From positions 1 to 9,367 of the forward strand of contig JAHELX010000213.1 of assembly GCA_024643945.1 (NCBI GenBank): 9,367 bases of DNA, in the 5' to 3' direction. Position numbers and translations under genes: made by a program. Positions 1 to 6,546 of this stretch are shown piece by piece. The notes beneath the pieces were generated by a model. That model searched no databases. It saw only the letters and a program-made list of their open reading frames with translations, and was not told the DNA's origin. This stretch comes from Anaerolineales bacterium. Lineage in GTDB: Bacteria > Chloroflexota > Anaerolineae > 4572-78 > NAK82. Position 1 is the first letter of the stretch. Each line of letters begins with the position of its first letter.

Positions 1-49
1 CGGTTCTTAGGGGGCCGGGGGTCAGCAATGGCCTCCGGCTACCCGACCG

Positions 50-739
50 TTGGCCCAGGTAGAGGCGTGGGACCTGTACAACGAGGCCGACCGGCCTGGT
101 GCCTCGGTCTACCAGGTCTGGTACTGGTTCCTGGTGCAAAACAGCCTGGCCGATGAACTGGGCGCCGACCTGATGCAAGAATATCTGACCTATCCTTTCG
201 CTCACGTGCCGATGATGGTCGACTTGATGGCGCAGGTCGATAGCCCCTGGTTCGACGACATCGGCACCCCCCAGGCGGAAACTCGCGACGACATCGTGCG
301 CCGCAGCCTGGCGGATGCCGTCGCATGGTTGAGCGAACGCTATGGTAACGCCCCCGAGCGATGGGAGTGGGGCCGCCTGCACACGATGAGTTTCGTGCAC
401 CAGCCGCTTGGCCAGAGCGGCATCGGCCTGCTGGAGAGTCTCTTCAACAGCAAGCGTATCCCGGCCCGAGGCGATAACTTTACGGTGGATGCGGCCTCGT
501 TCAGCTTCGACCAGCCCTTCACGATGCACCACGGTGCGTCCCAGCGATACATCGCCGATCTCAGTGATCTCGACCAATCGCGGACAGTCCACACCACCGG
601 ACAGAGCGGCCAATTCTTCCATCCGCACCGGGAGGACTTTATCTCGCTGTGGCAGAACGTGGAGTATCACCCTATGCTGTTCAGCCGGGAGGAGGTGGAG
701 GCTCACACACAGGCGCAACTAACGCTCGTGCCGCAGTAA
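50..739 (+). CDS. Penicillin acylase family protein (peptidase S45), C-terminal part
   Basis: This is the C-terminal third of an S45 Ntn-hydrolase, the family of penicillin, cephalosporin and acyl-homoserine-lactone acylases, which are made as precursors and usually exported. The sequence shows the family's C-terminal signatures: an AWDL segment at the start, HHGASQRYIADLSDLD at about residues 160-175, GQSGQFFHPHREDF at about 184-197, and a closing W-x(5)-HPMLFSREEVEAH. The catalytic serine at the beta-subunit N-terminus and the alpha subunit would lie upstream of the window. The frame is open only back to base 11, because an in-frame TAG occupies 8-10. The TTG at 50 is the only start-like codon and has no ribosome binding site, so it is unlikely to be a true start. 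Either the gene is broken (frameshift or nonsense) or bases 1-10 are a poor contig edge. The family call is fairly sure; the substrate cannot be told. Confidence 0.75.
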   Translation: MAQVEAWDLYNEADRPGASVYQVWYWFLVQNSLADELGADLMQEYLTYPFAHVPMMVDLMAQVDSPWFDDIGTPQAETRDDIVRRSLADAVAWLSERYGNAPERWEWGRLHTMSFVHQPLGQSGIGLLESLFNSKRIPARGDNFTVDAASFSFDQPFTMHHGASQRYIADLSDLDQSRTVHTTGQSGQFFHPHREDFISLWQNVEYHPMLFSREEVEAHTQAQLTLVPQ

Positions 740-775
740 GCTTCGTTCGCGCAGCCCTGTTGCTATAGGTGTGGG

Positions 776-795
776 GTAACGAGATCTGGCGTTAC
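776..795. terminator. Possible weak bidirectional hairpin between convergent genes
   Basis: GTAACG (776-781) and CGTTAC (790-795) form a 6-bp stem around an 8-base loop. It lies between the end of the acylase gene (739) and the end of the antitoxin gene (792), overlapping the antitoxin stop codon. The two genes converge here, where a shared terminator would be expected. The stem is short and there is no clear T-run, so the call is weak. Confidence 0.2.
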
Positions 796-1061
796 GAACG
801 TTCCATTAAACGACCTGAAACGTACTTGTGGAGAACACTGGCAATCAGTGTTTGATAGGGAATACCCTCTTCGAGTGCTCTCTTCTGAAGAGCTTCCAAG
901 TCTTTGGAAGAAATCCGGATATTGATCCGGGCGTCTTTCCGGAAAGTCGCCCGGGCATATTCTTTGTATCGTTGAGCTTCATTTTCGAAGTTGCCAATCG
1001 ACTGCCACTCCCCGCGTTCGTATGTTTCCAGCAAATCTCTTTCTTCTTTATCCATTTTCAC
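792..1061 (-). CDS. CopG-family (ribbon-helix-helix) antitoxin
   Basis: This 89-residue protein resembles CopG antitoxins of type II toxin-antitoxin systems (the CopG_antitoxin/BrnA-like group). These bind and neutralise a small RNase toxin and repress their own operon through a ribbon-helix-helix DNA-binding fold. Visible are an acidic N-terminus (DKEERDLLETYERGEW, residues 4-19), a helical middle (NEAQRYKEYARATFRKD), the RHH strand RINIRISSKDLEAL at about 45-58, and the helical tail QKRALEEGIPYQTLIASVLHKYVSGRL typical of this group. The start is GTG at 1061, with GAGG five bases upstream; an ATG two codons in (1053-1055, AAGGTG before it) is equally possible. The DNA is more AT-rich than its neighbours, consistent with horizontal acquisition. 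No complete toxin gene adjoins it; a short remnant ends one base before the GTG start. It may be an orphan antitoxin. Confidence 0.82.
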   Translation of the reverse strand: MKMDKEERDLLETYERGEWQSIGNFENEAQRYKEYARATFRKDARINIRISSKDLEALQKRALEEGIPYQTLIASVLHKYVSGRLMERS

Positions 1062-1062
1062 C

Positions 1063-1116
1063 TTATCCTCGCCTACCTCTCAAATACTTGCTTGTCGCCT
1101 TGCGACTGGGGATGAT
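1063..1116 (-). pseudogene. Possible C-terminal remnant of a BrnT-like toxin
   Basis: Directly upstream of the antitoxin on the same strand, one frame reads IIPSRKATSKYLRGRRG and stops with TAA at 1063-1065, one base before the antitoxin GTG. BrnT-type (DUF497) toxins commonly end with a segment like RIISARKAT followed by charged residues, and they sit immediately upstream of their antitoxin. Position and residues therefore both fit a toxin tail. A TAG at 1117-1119 interrupts the frame and no further BrnT-like sequence is visible before the mtaB stop at 1175. With only 17 codons the match could be chance. Confidence 0.33.
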
Positions 1117-1174
1117 CTACTGGCTACTCCGCAGAAGGTATACCGACAAAGCGGAAACTATCTTCCCATAATCA

Positions 1175-2509
1175 TTACTGGCCAACTGCCTGCGGCCGGG
1201 ATACAATGTGCCCCAGCAGCCCATCCGGCGTATCGGCCACCAGCCGGACGGGGGTGACTACGTTACGCAGACCAGGCCCGCCGCGTGCCGATACCCGCAA
1301 GTAGTTCTCGGTGAGGCCGCTCCACAGCAAGCCTTCGCCATTCACTTCGCCTGTCTCCCAAAGCGCTTCCATGGTCCGGCCGAAAAAGCGACGGCGGAAG
1401 GCACGCTCCAGTCTCGTCCCCAAGTCGTGCATACGGCGACTGCGCCCTTCGATTACGTCGGAAGGGACCTGGCCACCCATCGTGGCCGCCGCTGTCCCGG
1501 CACGGCGGGAATAGCGAAAGATGTGCAATTTGGCGAAAGCCATCGCTTCTACAAAAGCTAAACTCGCGGCGAACTCAGCCTCGGTCTCGCCGGGGAAACC
1601 CACGATAACGTCCGTTGTTACTGAGAGATCAGGAATGGCGGCACGGGCGGCAGCAACTAACTGGGCGAAGCCAGTGGTGGTGATGCGGCGGGCCATACGT
1701 CTCAGCGTGGCGTCACAACCGCTTTGCAGCGGCAGGTGCAAGTGACGCCCCAGGCGAGGGTCCTCCCACAGGGCGAAGAAGTCCGCGTCCAGGTCCCACG
1801 GCTCCAGCGACGATAGTCGTAGACGGGGCACGTCCGTTTCATCCAGCAAACGGTGCACCAGGTGGAAGAGGCCGCGCCGGTTGCCCAGGTCGTGACCGTA
1901 GGAGCCCAGGTGTACGCCGCTGAGCACCACTTCCTGATAGCCCGCGGCCACCAACTCTTGCACTTCGGCGATCACATCATCCGCCGGGCGGCTGCGAGCT
2001 GGCCCGCGTGCCACCGTCACGATACAAAAGGTACAACGATTATCACAACCATCCTGTACTTTGACGAAAGCGCGCGTCCGTGCTCCGGGATATAAATAGT
2101 GAGATGGGAGATCGGAGATTGAGGGCTGGGAATCGGCGGCTGTGCGTGTCCCCACTTTCTCCGGGTGGACACGACGCCAATGATCCGTGACCAATTCGAC
2201 GAGTCGGTCCTTGTCTTGGTTGCCGATGACCATGTCCACGCCGAGAGTATCTACTTGATCTGGCTCCAGTTCGGCGTAGCAGCCGGTGACAACCATGCCA
2301 GCCCCTGGATTGGCCCGCTTCAGATGCCGGACAATCTGGCGCGACTTGCGGGCAGCGACGTGGGTGACGCCGCACGTATTCAACACGCATAGATCGGCCG
2401 GCTCATCTGGCCCTACCACCCAATGCCCGGCCGCGATGAACCGGCGCGCCATACCTTCGACCTCACTAATATTCAACCGGCAGCCCAATGTCTCTAATCT
2501 AACCCGCAT
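1175..2509 (-). CDS. mtaB: tRNA (N6-L-threonylcarbamoyladenosine(37)-C2)-methylthiotransferase MtaB
   Basis: MtaB is a cytoplasmic radical-SAM enzyme of the MiaB family. It converts t6A to ms2t6A at position 37 of ANN-decoding tRNAs, using S-adenosylmethionine and two 4Fe-4S clusters. With the start chosen here the protein has 444 residues. The N-terminal methylthiotransferase domain has Cys10 (ETLGCRLN), Cys46 (LNTCGV) and Cys77 (VTGCYA) as auxiliary cluster ligands. The radical-SAM motif CDNRCTFC gives Cys155, 159 and 162. HLPLQSGCD and TTDVIVGFPGET are further family motifs, and a TRAM-like C-terminus follows from about residue 370. The ATG at 2509 is preferred over the in-frame TTG at 2527 because GGAG lies six bases before it and the protein then begins MRVRLETLGC, as in homologues. 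It lies 33 bases downstream of the PD40 gene and is probably co-transcribed with it. A linker at about residues 125-140 is low-complexity. Confidence 0.93.
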   Translation of the reverse strand: MRVRLETLGCRLNISEVEGMARRFIAAGHWVVGPDEPADLCVLNTCGVTHVAARKSRQIVRHLKRANPGAGMVVTGCYAELEPDQVDTLGVDMVIGNQDKDRLVELVTDHWRRVHPEKVGTRTAADSQPSISDLPSHYLYPGARTRAFVKVQDGCDNRCTFCIVTVARGPARSRPADDVIAEVQELVAAGYQEVVLSGVHLGSYGHDLGNRRGLFHLVHRLLDETDVPRLRLSSLEPWDLDADFFALWEDPRLGRHLHLPLQSGCDATLRRMARRITTTGFAQLVAAARAAIPDLSVTTDVIVGFPGETEAEFAASLAFVEAMAFAKLHIFRYSRRAGTAAATMGGQVPSDVIEGRSRRMHDLGTRLERAFRRRFFGRTMEALWETGEVNGEGLLWSGLTENYLRVSARGGPGLRNVVTPVRLVADTPDGLLGHIVSRPQAVGQ

Positions 2510-2542
2510 CCCAATCTCCAGCCTCAAATCCTCAGTCCGACT

Positions 2543-4168
2543 CTAATACACATCCATCCGGCCAAAGGTCCAGTCGGGGCCGGGGTCGGCATTGGCGATA
2601 ATTTGCTTTTGGTCGCTGCCGTCGGCGTTCATAATGTAAATCCCCCAGCTCCCCGTACGCGCGCTTCTAAACACGATGCGACCGTCGGGCGTCCAGGCCG
2701 GGAGCGTGTCAGGGCCAGGCGCATCGGTGAGACGGCGGACGTTGCTGCCATCCACGTTCATTACGTAGATGTCTACGTTGCCCCCCGAATCCCGGTGGAA
2801 TGCAATCTTCCGGCCATCGGGCGACCAACTGGGCAAAGAATCGCTGCCCTCATTGGTGATGTTATGGGCGCCGGAGTCATCCCGATTGGAAATCCAGATG
2901 CCCTGTTTGCCGTCGCGACCGGAACGATAGACGATTTGATTGCTATTGGGGGACCAGTCGGCTTGCTCACCGGGAATCTCAATGTTGTATTGTTGGTTAT
3001 CGGAGGTGCCCAGGAAGTAGATGCGCCGATCCGGGCTGCCCCGGGTAGCATCGAAGGCGAGCATTTCCCCATTGGGAGCCCATGCGGTCCAGCGCGCTGT
3101 CCCCTCGCGCACCTTTTGTTCTATCTCGACCTGCCTGATGTCGCTGGGGAAGTCAGCAACCTTGACCACTAAGATGCCATCGGTGAGATCTTCTCTGTGT
3201 ATAGATACCTCGTCTCTCACCTGTGTTGCAATGCCCTGTTCTCCGAAAATGCTGAGATATTGACCGCTGGGTGACCACGATGGTCCTGCTGCTGCCTCTA
3301 GAAGGTACCGTTCGCCACTGCCATCGGTGTTGGCAATATACAAATTGTGTTTACCGCCGTCCCAACGGGCGAAGGCGATCTGATATGCCCTGGCTACAGG
3401 CGGGCTACCTGTACCCACTTGGGTAGTAGGTGTGGCGCTGGCCTGGATGACGAACGTGCCCGTTTGAGCCAGTTCCCCATTTACATGAATCTCTAGCTTC
3501 CAGCTACCCGCGCCCAGCGGCTCGCCTCCACCGGTCAGACTCAGGTCAAACGTTCCGTTCTCACCTGCGTCCCAGACGCCAGAACCACTGCCTACCTCTT
3601 CTCCATCTTGATACCAGTGTCGCTCCCAGGTGTCACTCTCCGACATCCCCTCGTAGCTGAAGATGGCGTGGATTTCTTCTATATCGGCGGGGAAGGCGGT
3701 GTCGGCGCCAACCGGCTGGTTGTCATCGGTGATACCGGTGGCGAAGGCAATGGGGCCGATGGCGGGCTTTTGGCTCCTTGAGGCTGGAGTAGCAGTCGGC
3801 AATCCACCGCCTGGCGTTCGGGTGGCCTCTGGAGTTTGGGTCTGGAGTTTCGGCAAGCCTTTGGTTACGGTTGGCTTGGCTGCTACCTCGGTTGCAGTTG
3901 GTTTTTTAGTAGGCGCGATCGTTTGAGCAACTTCTGTTGTGGGTTCGCCTGGCCCACTGACGACCTGGGTGACCACAGCCATCGGGCCACCTCCGCCTCG
4001 CTGTATGATGAAATAGCCGGCAACCCCTAACAGCGCCAGGCACACAGGTCCCAAACAGCCGGCTAACCCTACCCATAGCCACGGACTCCGCTTCTTGGGA
4101 GTTGTGTCAGCCCGAGGCGGGCTGGTTACCAGCGTGCGTTCGTCATCGCCCTGTCCAGATGTAGTCAT
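2543..4168 (-). CDS. Membrane-anchored TolB/PD40-type beta-propeller protein
   Basis: This 541-residue protein has a short cytoplasmic N-terminus, one transmembrane segment at about 30-55 (LWVGLAGCLGPVCLALLGVA), a Thr/Pro/Lys-rich linker at about 75-135, a separate beta-rich domain at about 136-242, and a C-terminal TolB-like propeller from about 260 to 541. Blade motifs of the WSPDG type occur near residues 298, 363, 405, 448 and 492, with partners such as IYVMNVDGSNVRRLT and IYIMNADGSDQKQI. That suggests about six blades outside the membrane. The 136-242 domain (FxYEGM, then WYQDGE, then GSWKLEIHVNGELAQTGTFVI) resembles a module seen in other Chloroflexota surface proteins but I cannot name it. 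Function is unknown; a binding or scaffold role is likely, and no catalytic motif is seen. The ATG has AGGAGG six bases upstream. A promoter lies at 4270-4298, and mtaB follows. Confidence 0.85.
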   Translation of the reverse strand: MTTSGQGDDERTLVTSPPRADTTPKKRSPWLWVGLAGCLGPVCLALLGVAGYFIIQRGGGGPMAVVTQVVSGPGEPTTEVAQTIAPTKKPTATEVAAKPTVTKGLPKLQTQTPEATRTPGGGLPTATPASRSQKPAIGPIAFATGITDDNQPVGADTAFPADIEEIHAIFSYEGMSESDTWERHWYQDGEEVGSGSGVWDAGENGTFDLSLTGGGEPLGAGSWKLEIHVNGELAQTGTFVIQASATPTTQVGTGSPPVARAYQIAFARWDGGKHNLYIANTDGSGERYLLEAAAGPSWSPSGQYLSIFGEQGIATQVRDEVSIHREDLTDGILVVKVADFPSDIRQVEIEQKVREGTARWTAWAPNGEMLAFDATRGSPDRRIYFLGTSDNQQYNIEIPGEQADWSPNSNQIVYRSGRDGKQGIWISNRDDSGAHNITNEGSDSLPSWSPDGRKIAFHRDSGGNVDIYVMNVDGSNVRRLTDAPGPDTLPAWTPDGRIVFRSARTGSWGIYIMNADGSDQKQIIANADPGPDWTFGRMDVY

Positions 4169-4269
4169 CGTCTACCTCCTGCAGCAGTTAAGTATGTCTT
4201 GTGGTCGTGCTACTGGGGGGAAAAACAGGGATTTATCCTGACACAAGATGTTTGGCAAGGCTGAGCCCA

Positions 4270-4298
4270 AGCATATCACTAGCGGGCGGGTATGTCAA
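4270..4298 (-). promoter_or_regulatory. Sigma70-type promoter for the PD40-mtaB unit
   Basis: On the minus strand TTGACA (4298-4293) is separated by exactly 17 bases from TATGCT (4275-4270). That is a consensus -35 box and a good -10 box at optimal spacing. Transcription would begin near 4262, giving a leader of roughly 95 bases before the PD40 ATG. It is the best promoter match upstream of that gene. Confidence 0.65.
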
Positions 4299-4353
4299 GT
4301 GTAGCGAATACCATAATGGCAGCAACGACAACCGACACCTGCGCCCCATCCAG

Positions 4354-4421
4354 CAATTCCAAATTTGATTGAGACGAGAACGTGCGTTGCACCTTCAGCC
4401 AAGCGGCCAGATTTGGAATTG
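4354..4421. repeat. Spaced inverted repeat upstream of the ArsA-like gene
   Basis: CAATTCCAAATTTG (4354-4367) and CAGATTTGGAATTG (4408-4421) are inverted copies matching at 13 of 14 positions, separated by 40 bases. Two more pairs fit just outside the arms. The right arm ends 20 bases before the -35 box of the plus-strand promoter. This could be a looping operator bound by a regulator at two half-sites, a large stem-loop, or the decayed ends of a small mobile element. No flanking direct repeat was seen. Confidence 0.5.
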
Positions 4422-4441
4422 ATGCGCTCCATCTACCCCCG

Positions 4442-4471
4442 TTGGCAATCCGCACCCGGCAATGGTATAAT
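4442..4471 (+). promoter_or_regulatory. Sigma70-type promoter for the ArsA-like gene
   Basis: TTGGCA (4442-4447) is followed after 18 bases by a perfect TATAAT (4466-4471). TGG precedes the -10 box, which gives an extended -10 (TGnTATAAT). Transcription would begin near 4478, about 36 bases before the ATG at 4514. Confidence 0.7.
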
Positions 4472-4513
4472 TAAGCGATCTATTTGCTGACTCATAGGAA
4501 AGTAGGATAACCG

Positions 4514-5695
4514 ATGGATCAACCGAGAATCATCCTGTACACCGGCAAAGGAGGCGTGGGTAAGACCAGCGTCGCGGCCGCCAGCGCTCTGCGCTGCGCC
4601 GACCTGGGCCAACGCACCATCGTTCTCAGCACCGACCCTGCTCACAGCCTGGCTGATTCCTTCGACCTCCCCCTGGGCCCCGAGCCGACCCCCGTCATCG
4701 AAAACCTGGTGGGCCAGGAGATAGACATCTATCACCAGATGGAAAGCTATTGGGGCAAAGTACAGGAATGGCTCAGTAGCCTGCTTGCCTGGCGTGGCGT
4801 GGATGACTTGATCGCGGATGAGGCTAGCATCCTGCCTGGCATGGAGGAGATCGCCAGCCTGCTGCAAATTGTGCACCTGCACCAGAGTGGCGATTACGAC
4901 ACCATCATTGTGGATTGCGCGCCCACTGGCGAAACGCTGCGTCTCTTGAGCCTGCCTGAGATGGCCCGCTGGTATCTGACCCGCATCTTCCCTATTGAGC
5001 GCAGAGCAGCCACGTTGGCTGGTCCGCTGCTGCGCTCGATGACCGACTTACCCATCCCCGATGATGAGGTTTTTGAGGCGATAAAGGACCTTATCCTTCA
5101 ACTCGACGCTATGCACAACCTGCTGGCCGATTCCAGTTGCTCAACTATGCGATTGGTGATGAACGCCGAGAAGATGGTGATCAAAGAGGCGCAGCGTACC
5201 TATACCTATCTCAACCTGTACGGCTTTACCACCGACGCTGCCATCTGCAATCGGCTGATGCCGACCAGCACCGAGGCCTACTTCGCTGGTTGGCGCGAAG
5301 CACAAGAGCGCTACCTGGACCTCATCCACCAGGGTTTCGACCCCATGCCGATCCTGACCATCCCGTTCTTTGAGCAAGAAGTGGTGGGTGTGGACATGTT
5401 GCGCCGTATGGCCGAGACACTCTACGGCGATGACGACCCGGCGCGAATCATGTTCAAAGGGCGCACGCACACCGTGGAAAAGGTCGCCGACTGCTATCTC
5501 TTAAAATTGCCCCTTCCCTTCGTCACCCGCGAGCATATCCAGCTCACTCGGTCCGGGGATGAGTTGATCATCCGCATCGGCAACCAGAAACGCAACCTTG
5601 TCCTGCCCCACGCCCTCGCCGCTCTGGACGTGGGAGAAGCTCGTTACGAAGGGGACCAGCTTGTCGTCACCTTTATCTGCAATGGCGGGAAGTAG
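4514..5695 (+). CDS. ArsA/Get3-family ATPase with C-terminal HSP20-like domain
   Basis: This 393-residue cytoplasmic P-loop ATPase belongs to the ArsA/Get3 (SIMIBI) family. The deviant Walker A is GKGGVGKTS at 11-19, with signature Lys12. STDPAHSL (39-46) is the A-loop/switch I region, and VDCAPTGETLRLLSLPE (133-149) is switch II. The last 75 residues or so (about 318-392, from RTHTVEKVADCYLLKLPLPF to the end) form a beta-rich ArsA_HSP20-like domain, seen in the ArsA-like proteins of Chloroflexi, Chlorobi and cyanobacteria. There is no duplicated ATPase half, and no arsB, arsR or arsD lies nearby. An arsenite-pump role is therefore unlikely; client-protein or tail-anchor targeting is the better inference. 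The ATG at 4514 has AGGA six bases upstream and a strong promoter before it. The gene stands alone, with a MITE-like element following it. Confidence 0.9.
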   Translation: MDQPRIILYTGKGGVGKTSVAAASALRCADLGQRTIVLSTDPAHSLADSFDLPLGPEPTPVIENLVGQEIDIYHQMESYWGKVQEWLSSLLAWRGVDDLIADEASILPGMEEIASLLQIVHLHQSGDYDTIIVDCAPTGETLRLLSLPEMARWYLTRIFPIERRAATLAGPLLRSMTDLPIPDDEVFEAIKDLILQLDAMHNLLADSSCSTMRLVMNAEKMVIKEAQRTYTYLNLYGFTTDAAICNRLMPTSTEAYFAGWREAQERYLDLIHQGFDPMPILTIPFFEQEVVGVDMLRRMAETLYGDDDPARIMFKGRTHTVEKVADCYLLKLPLPFVTREHIQLTRSGDELIIRIGNQKRNLVLPHALAALDVGEARYEGDQLVVTFICNGGK

Positions 5696-5711
5696 GGGGG
5701 AGGTATTGGCC

Positions 5712-5829
5712 CTAAGAATGTGTCTGAAAAGTAGAGCGGCAGGCTAGCCCACCCATAGGTCCCCTGCGGGGATAGGTCCCCTCTGGGGAAAAGCCCCACC
5801 CCACGACTTTTCAGACAGCTTCTAAGAAT
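5712..5829. mobile_element. MITE-like element with terminal inverted repeats and 8-bp flanking repeats
   Basis: TGTCTGAAAAGT (5721-5732) and its exact reverse complement ACTTTTCAGACA (5806-5817) bracket a short non-coding core. CTAAGAAT occurs immediately outside on both sides (5712-5719 and 5822-5829) and looks like an 8-bp target duplication. The element proper is therefore about 5720-5821, 102 bases. It encodes no transposase and would need one supplied in trans. The ends resemble insertion-sequence termini, but I cannot assign a family. The core carries a 17-bp tandem repeat. It separates the ArsA-like gene from the histidine kinase and may act as a transcriptional barrier or carry promoter elements. 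Confidence 0.7.
5755..5788. repeat. 17-bp tandem repeat inside the MITE-like element
   Basis: Two adjacent 17-base units (5755-5771 and 5772-5788) share ATAGGTCCCCT and GGGG and differ at two positions. Each unit contains a CCCC-N3-GGGG palindrome, so each copy can form a small GC hairpin at the centre of the larger inverted-repeat structure. Confidence 0.75.
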
Positions 5830-5862
5830 CTCCAAGCCCCGACCTCCAGACAGGAGGCTGTC

Positions 5863-6546
5863 GTGTCTGACGAACTACAGACGGTAGAAAATGAGCGCCG
5901 TTACATAGCGCGTGAATTGCACGACGGCGTGGCCCAGACGACCCAACAACTTATCTTGCAGGCCGGTCTGTGCCGCAAGCTGTTGGAGCGGCGGCGGTTG
6001 GAGACACTGGCCGAAGAACTGGCCACGCTGGAGGCACGCGTCCAACATGCCTCCAACCAGGTGCGCGAACTCATCGCCGACCTGCGCCCGCCACGCGCCG
6101 AGCCTGATGCCCCTTTCGTCGAATGGATCCGCGCCGAAATAGATATCCACCTGGCGCGGGGTGGCCCTCCCATCGAGTTTGAACTCCAGACCCGTGAGCC
6201 CATCTCTGCCTTGCCGGAAGATACGCGGATCGCGCTTATTCGCATTTTGCAAGAGGCGCTGCTCAACGCGCGCAAACACGCCAGGGCGCGGCAGATGAAC
6301 GTCACCGTGTCGCTAGACCACAACACTCTGCGCCTGACCGTCGCCGACAATGGCCAGGGCTTCAGCCCTAACGAATTGCTCTCACGGCCTCCCGATAAAG
6401 GCGGTGCTGGCCTACAAGCCATGCGTGCCCGGGCGCGGGCATTGGGTGGGGGATTCAAAGTTCGAAGCGGTATCGGTCAGGGGACACGGATTGAGGCCAG
6501 TATCCCGATAAAACCATCTGGTAGCTCTGGCGCGATCCGGCCTTGA
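5863..6546 (+). CDS. Soluble NarL/DegS-type sensor histidine kinase core (HisKA_3-HATPase)
   Basis: The 227 residues make up only the catalytic core of a two-component histidine kinase of the NarX/DegS class. The dimerisation/phosphoacceptor helix is ERRYIARELHDGVAQ with His20. The N-box EALLNARKHA has Asn135. The G boxes are ADNGQGF (161-167), GGAGLQAMRARA (180-191) and GQGTRIEASIPI (205-216). No transmembrane, PAS, GAF or HAMP domain precedes the core, so it would sense through a partner or be recruited by one. The GTG start at 5863 has AGGAGG five bases upstream, which decides it. The same frame nonetheless stays open back to 5776, inside the MITE-like element, so loss of a sensor domain by insertion is conceivable. 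No response regulator lies in the window. Its stop abuts the stop of the convergent DUF169 gene. Confidence 0.9.
   Translation: MSDELQTVENERRYIARELHDGVAQTTQQLILQAGLCRKLLERRRLETLAEELATLEARVQHASNQVRELIADLRPPRAEPDAPFVEWIRAEIDIHLARGGPPIEFELQTREPISALPEDTRIALIRILQEALLNARKHARARQMNVTVSLDHNTLRLTVADNGQGFSPNELLSRPPDKGGAGLQAMRARARALGGGFKVRSGIGQGTRIEASIPIKPSGSSGAIRP

Larger units (their letters stand above)
4169..4513. other. Divergent intergenic region with two promoters
   Basis: This 345-base stretch lies between two divergent genes and contains no supportable gene. Reading toward the left gene, it holds the AGGAGG ribosome binding site (about 4175-4180) and a minus-strand promoter at 4270-4298. Reading toward the right gene, it holds a spaced inverted repeat (4354-4421), a plus-strand promoter (4442-4471) and an AGGA ribosome binding site (4504-4507). 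Bases 4200-4260 include a run of G then A and a small 4-bp hairpin of doubtful meaning. Confidence 0.7.

Noticed and set aside
828..1115. Plus-strand open frame opposite the antitoxin gene
   Set aside because: It is the antisense shadow of the antitoxin gene, and the minus frame has clear ribbon-helix-helix residues.
2510..2527. mtaB starting at the TTG at 2527
   Set aside because: The ATG at 2509 has GGAG at proper spacing and starts MRVRLETLGC as in the family; the TTG has no comparable signal.
4220..4246. Small hairpin (CAGG/CCTG) with a T-run in the leader of the PD40 gene, considered as an attenuator
   Set aside because: The stem has only four base pairs, too short to support a terminator or riboswitch call.
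4514..5695. Arsenite efflux ATPase (true ArsA)
   Set aside because: It has a single ATPase half, a C-terminal HSP20-like domain and no arsenic genes nearby; it fits the ArsA-like/Get3 group instead.
5755..5788. Possible CRISPR-like or longer tandem array
   Set aside because: There are only two contiguous 17-base units with no spacer, inside an element bounded by inverted repeats.
5644..5835. Small minus-strand open frame of 63 codons
   Set aside because: It is a translation of the MITE-like element and the antisense end of the ArsA-like gene, with no ribosome binding site and no recognisable protein.
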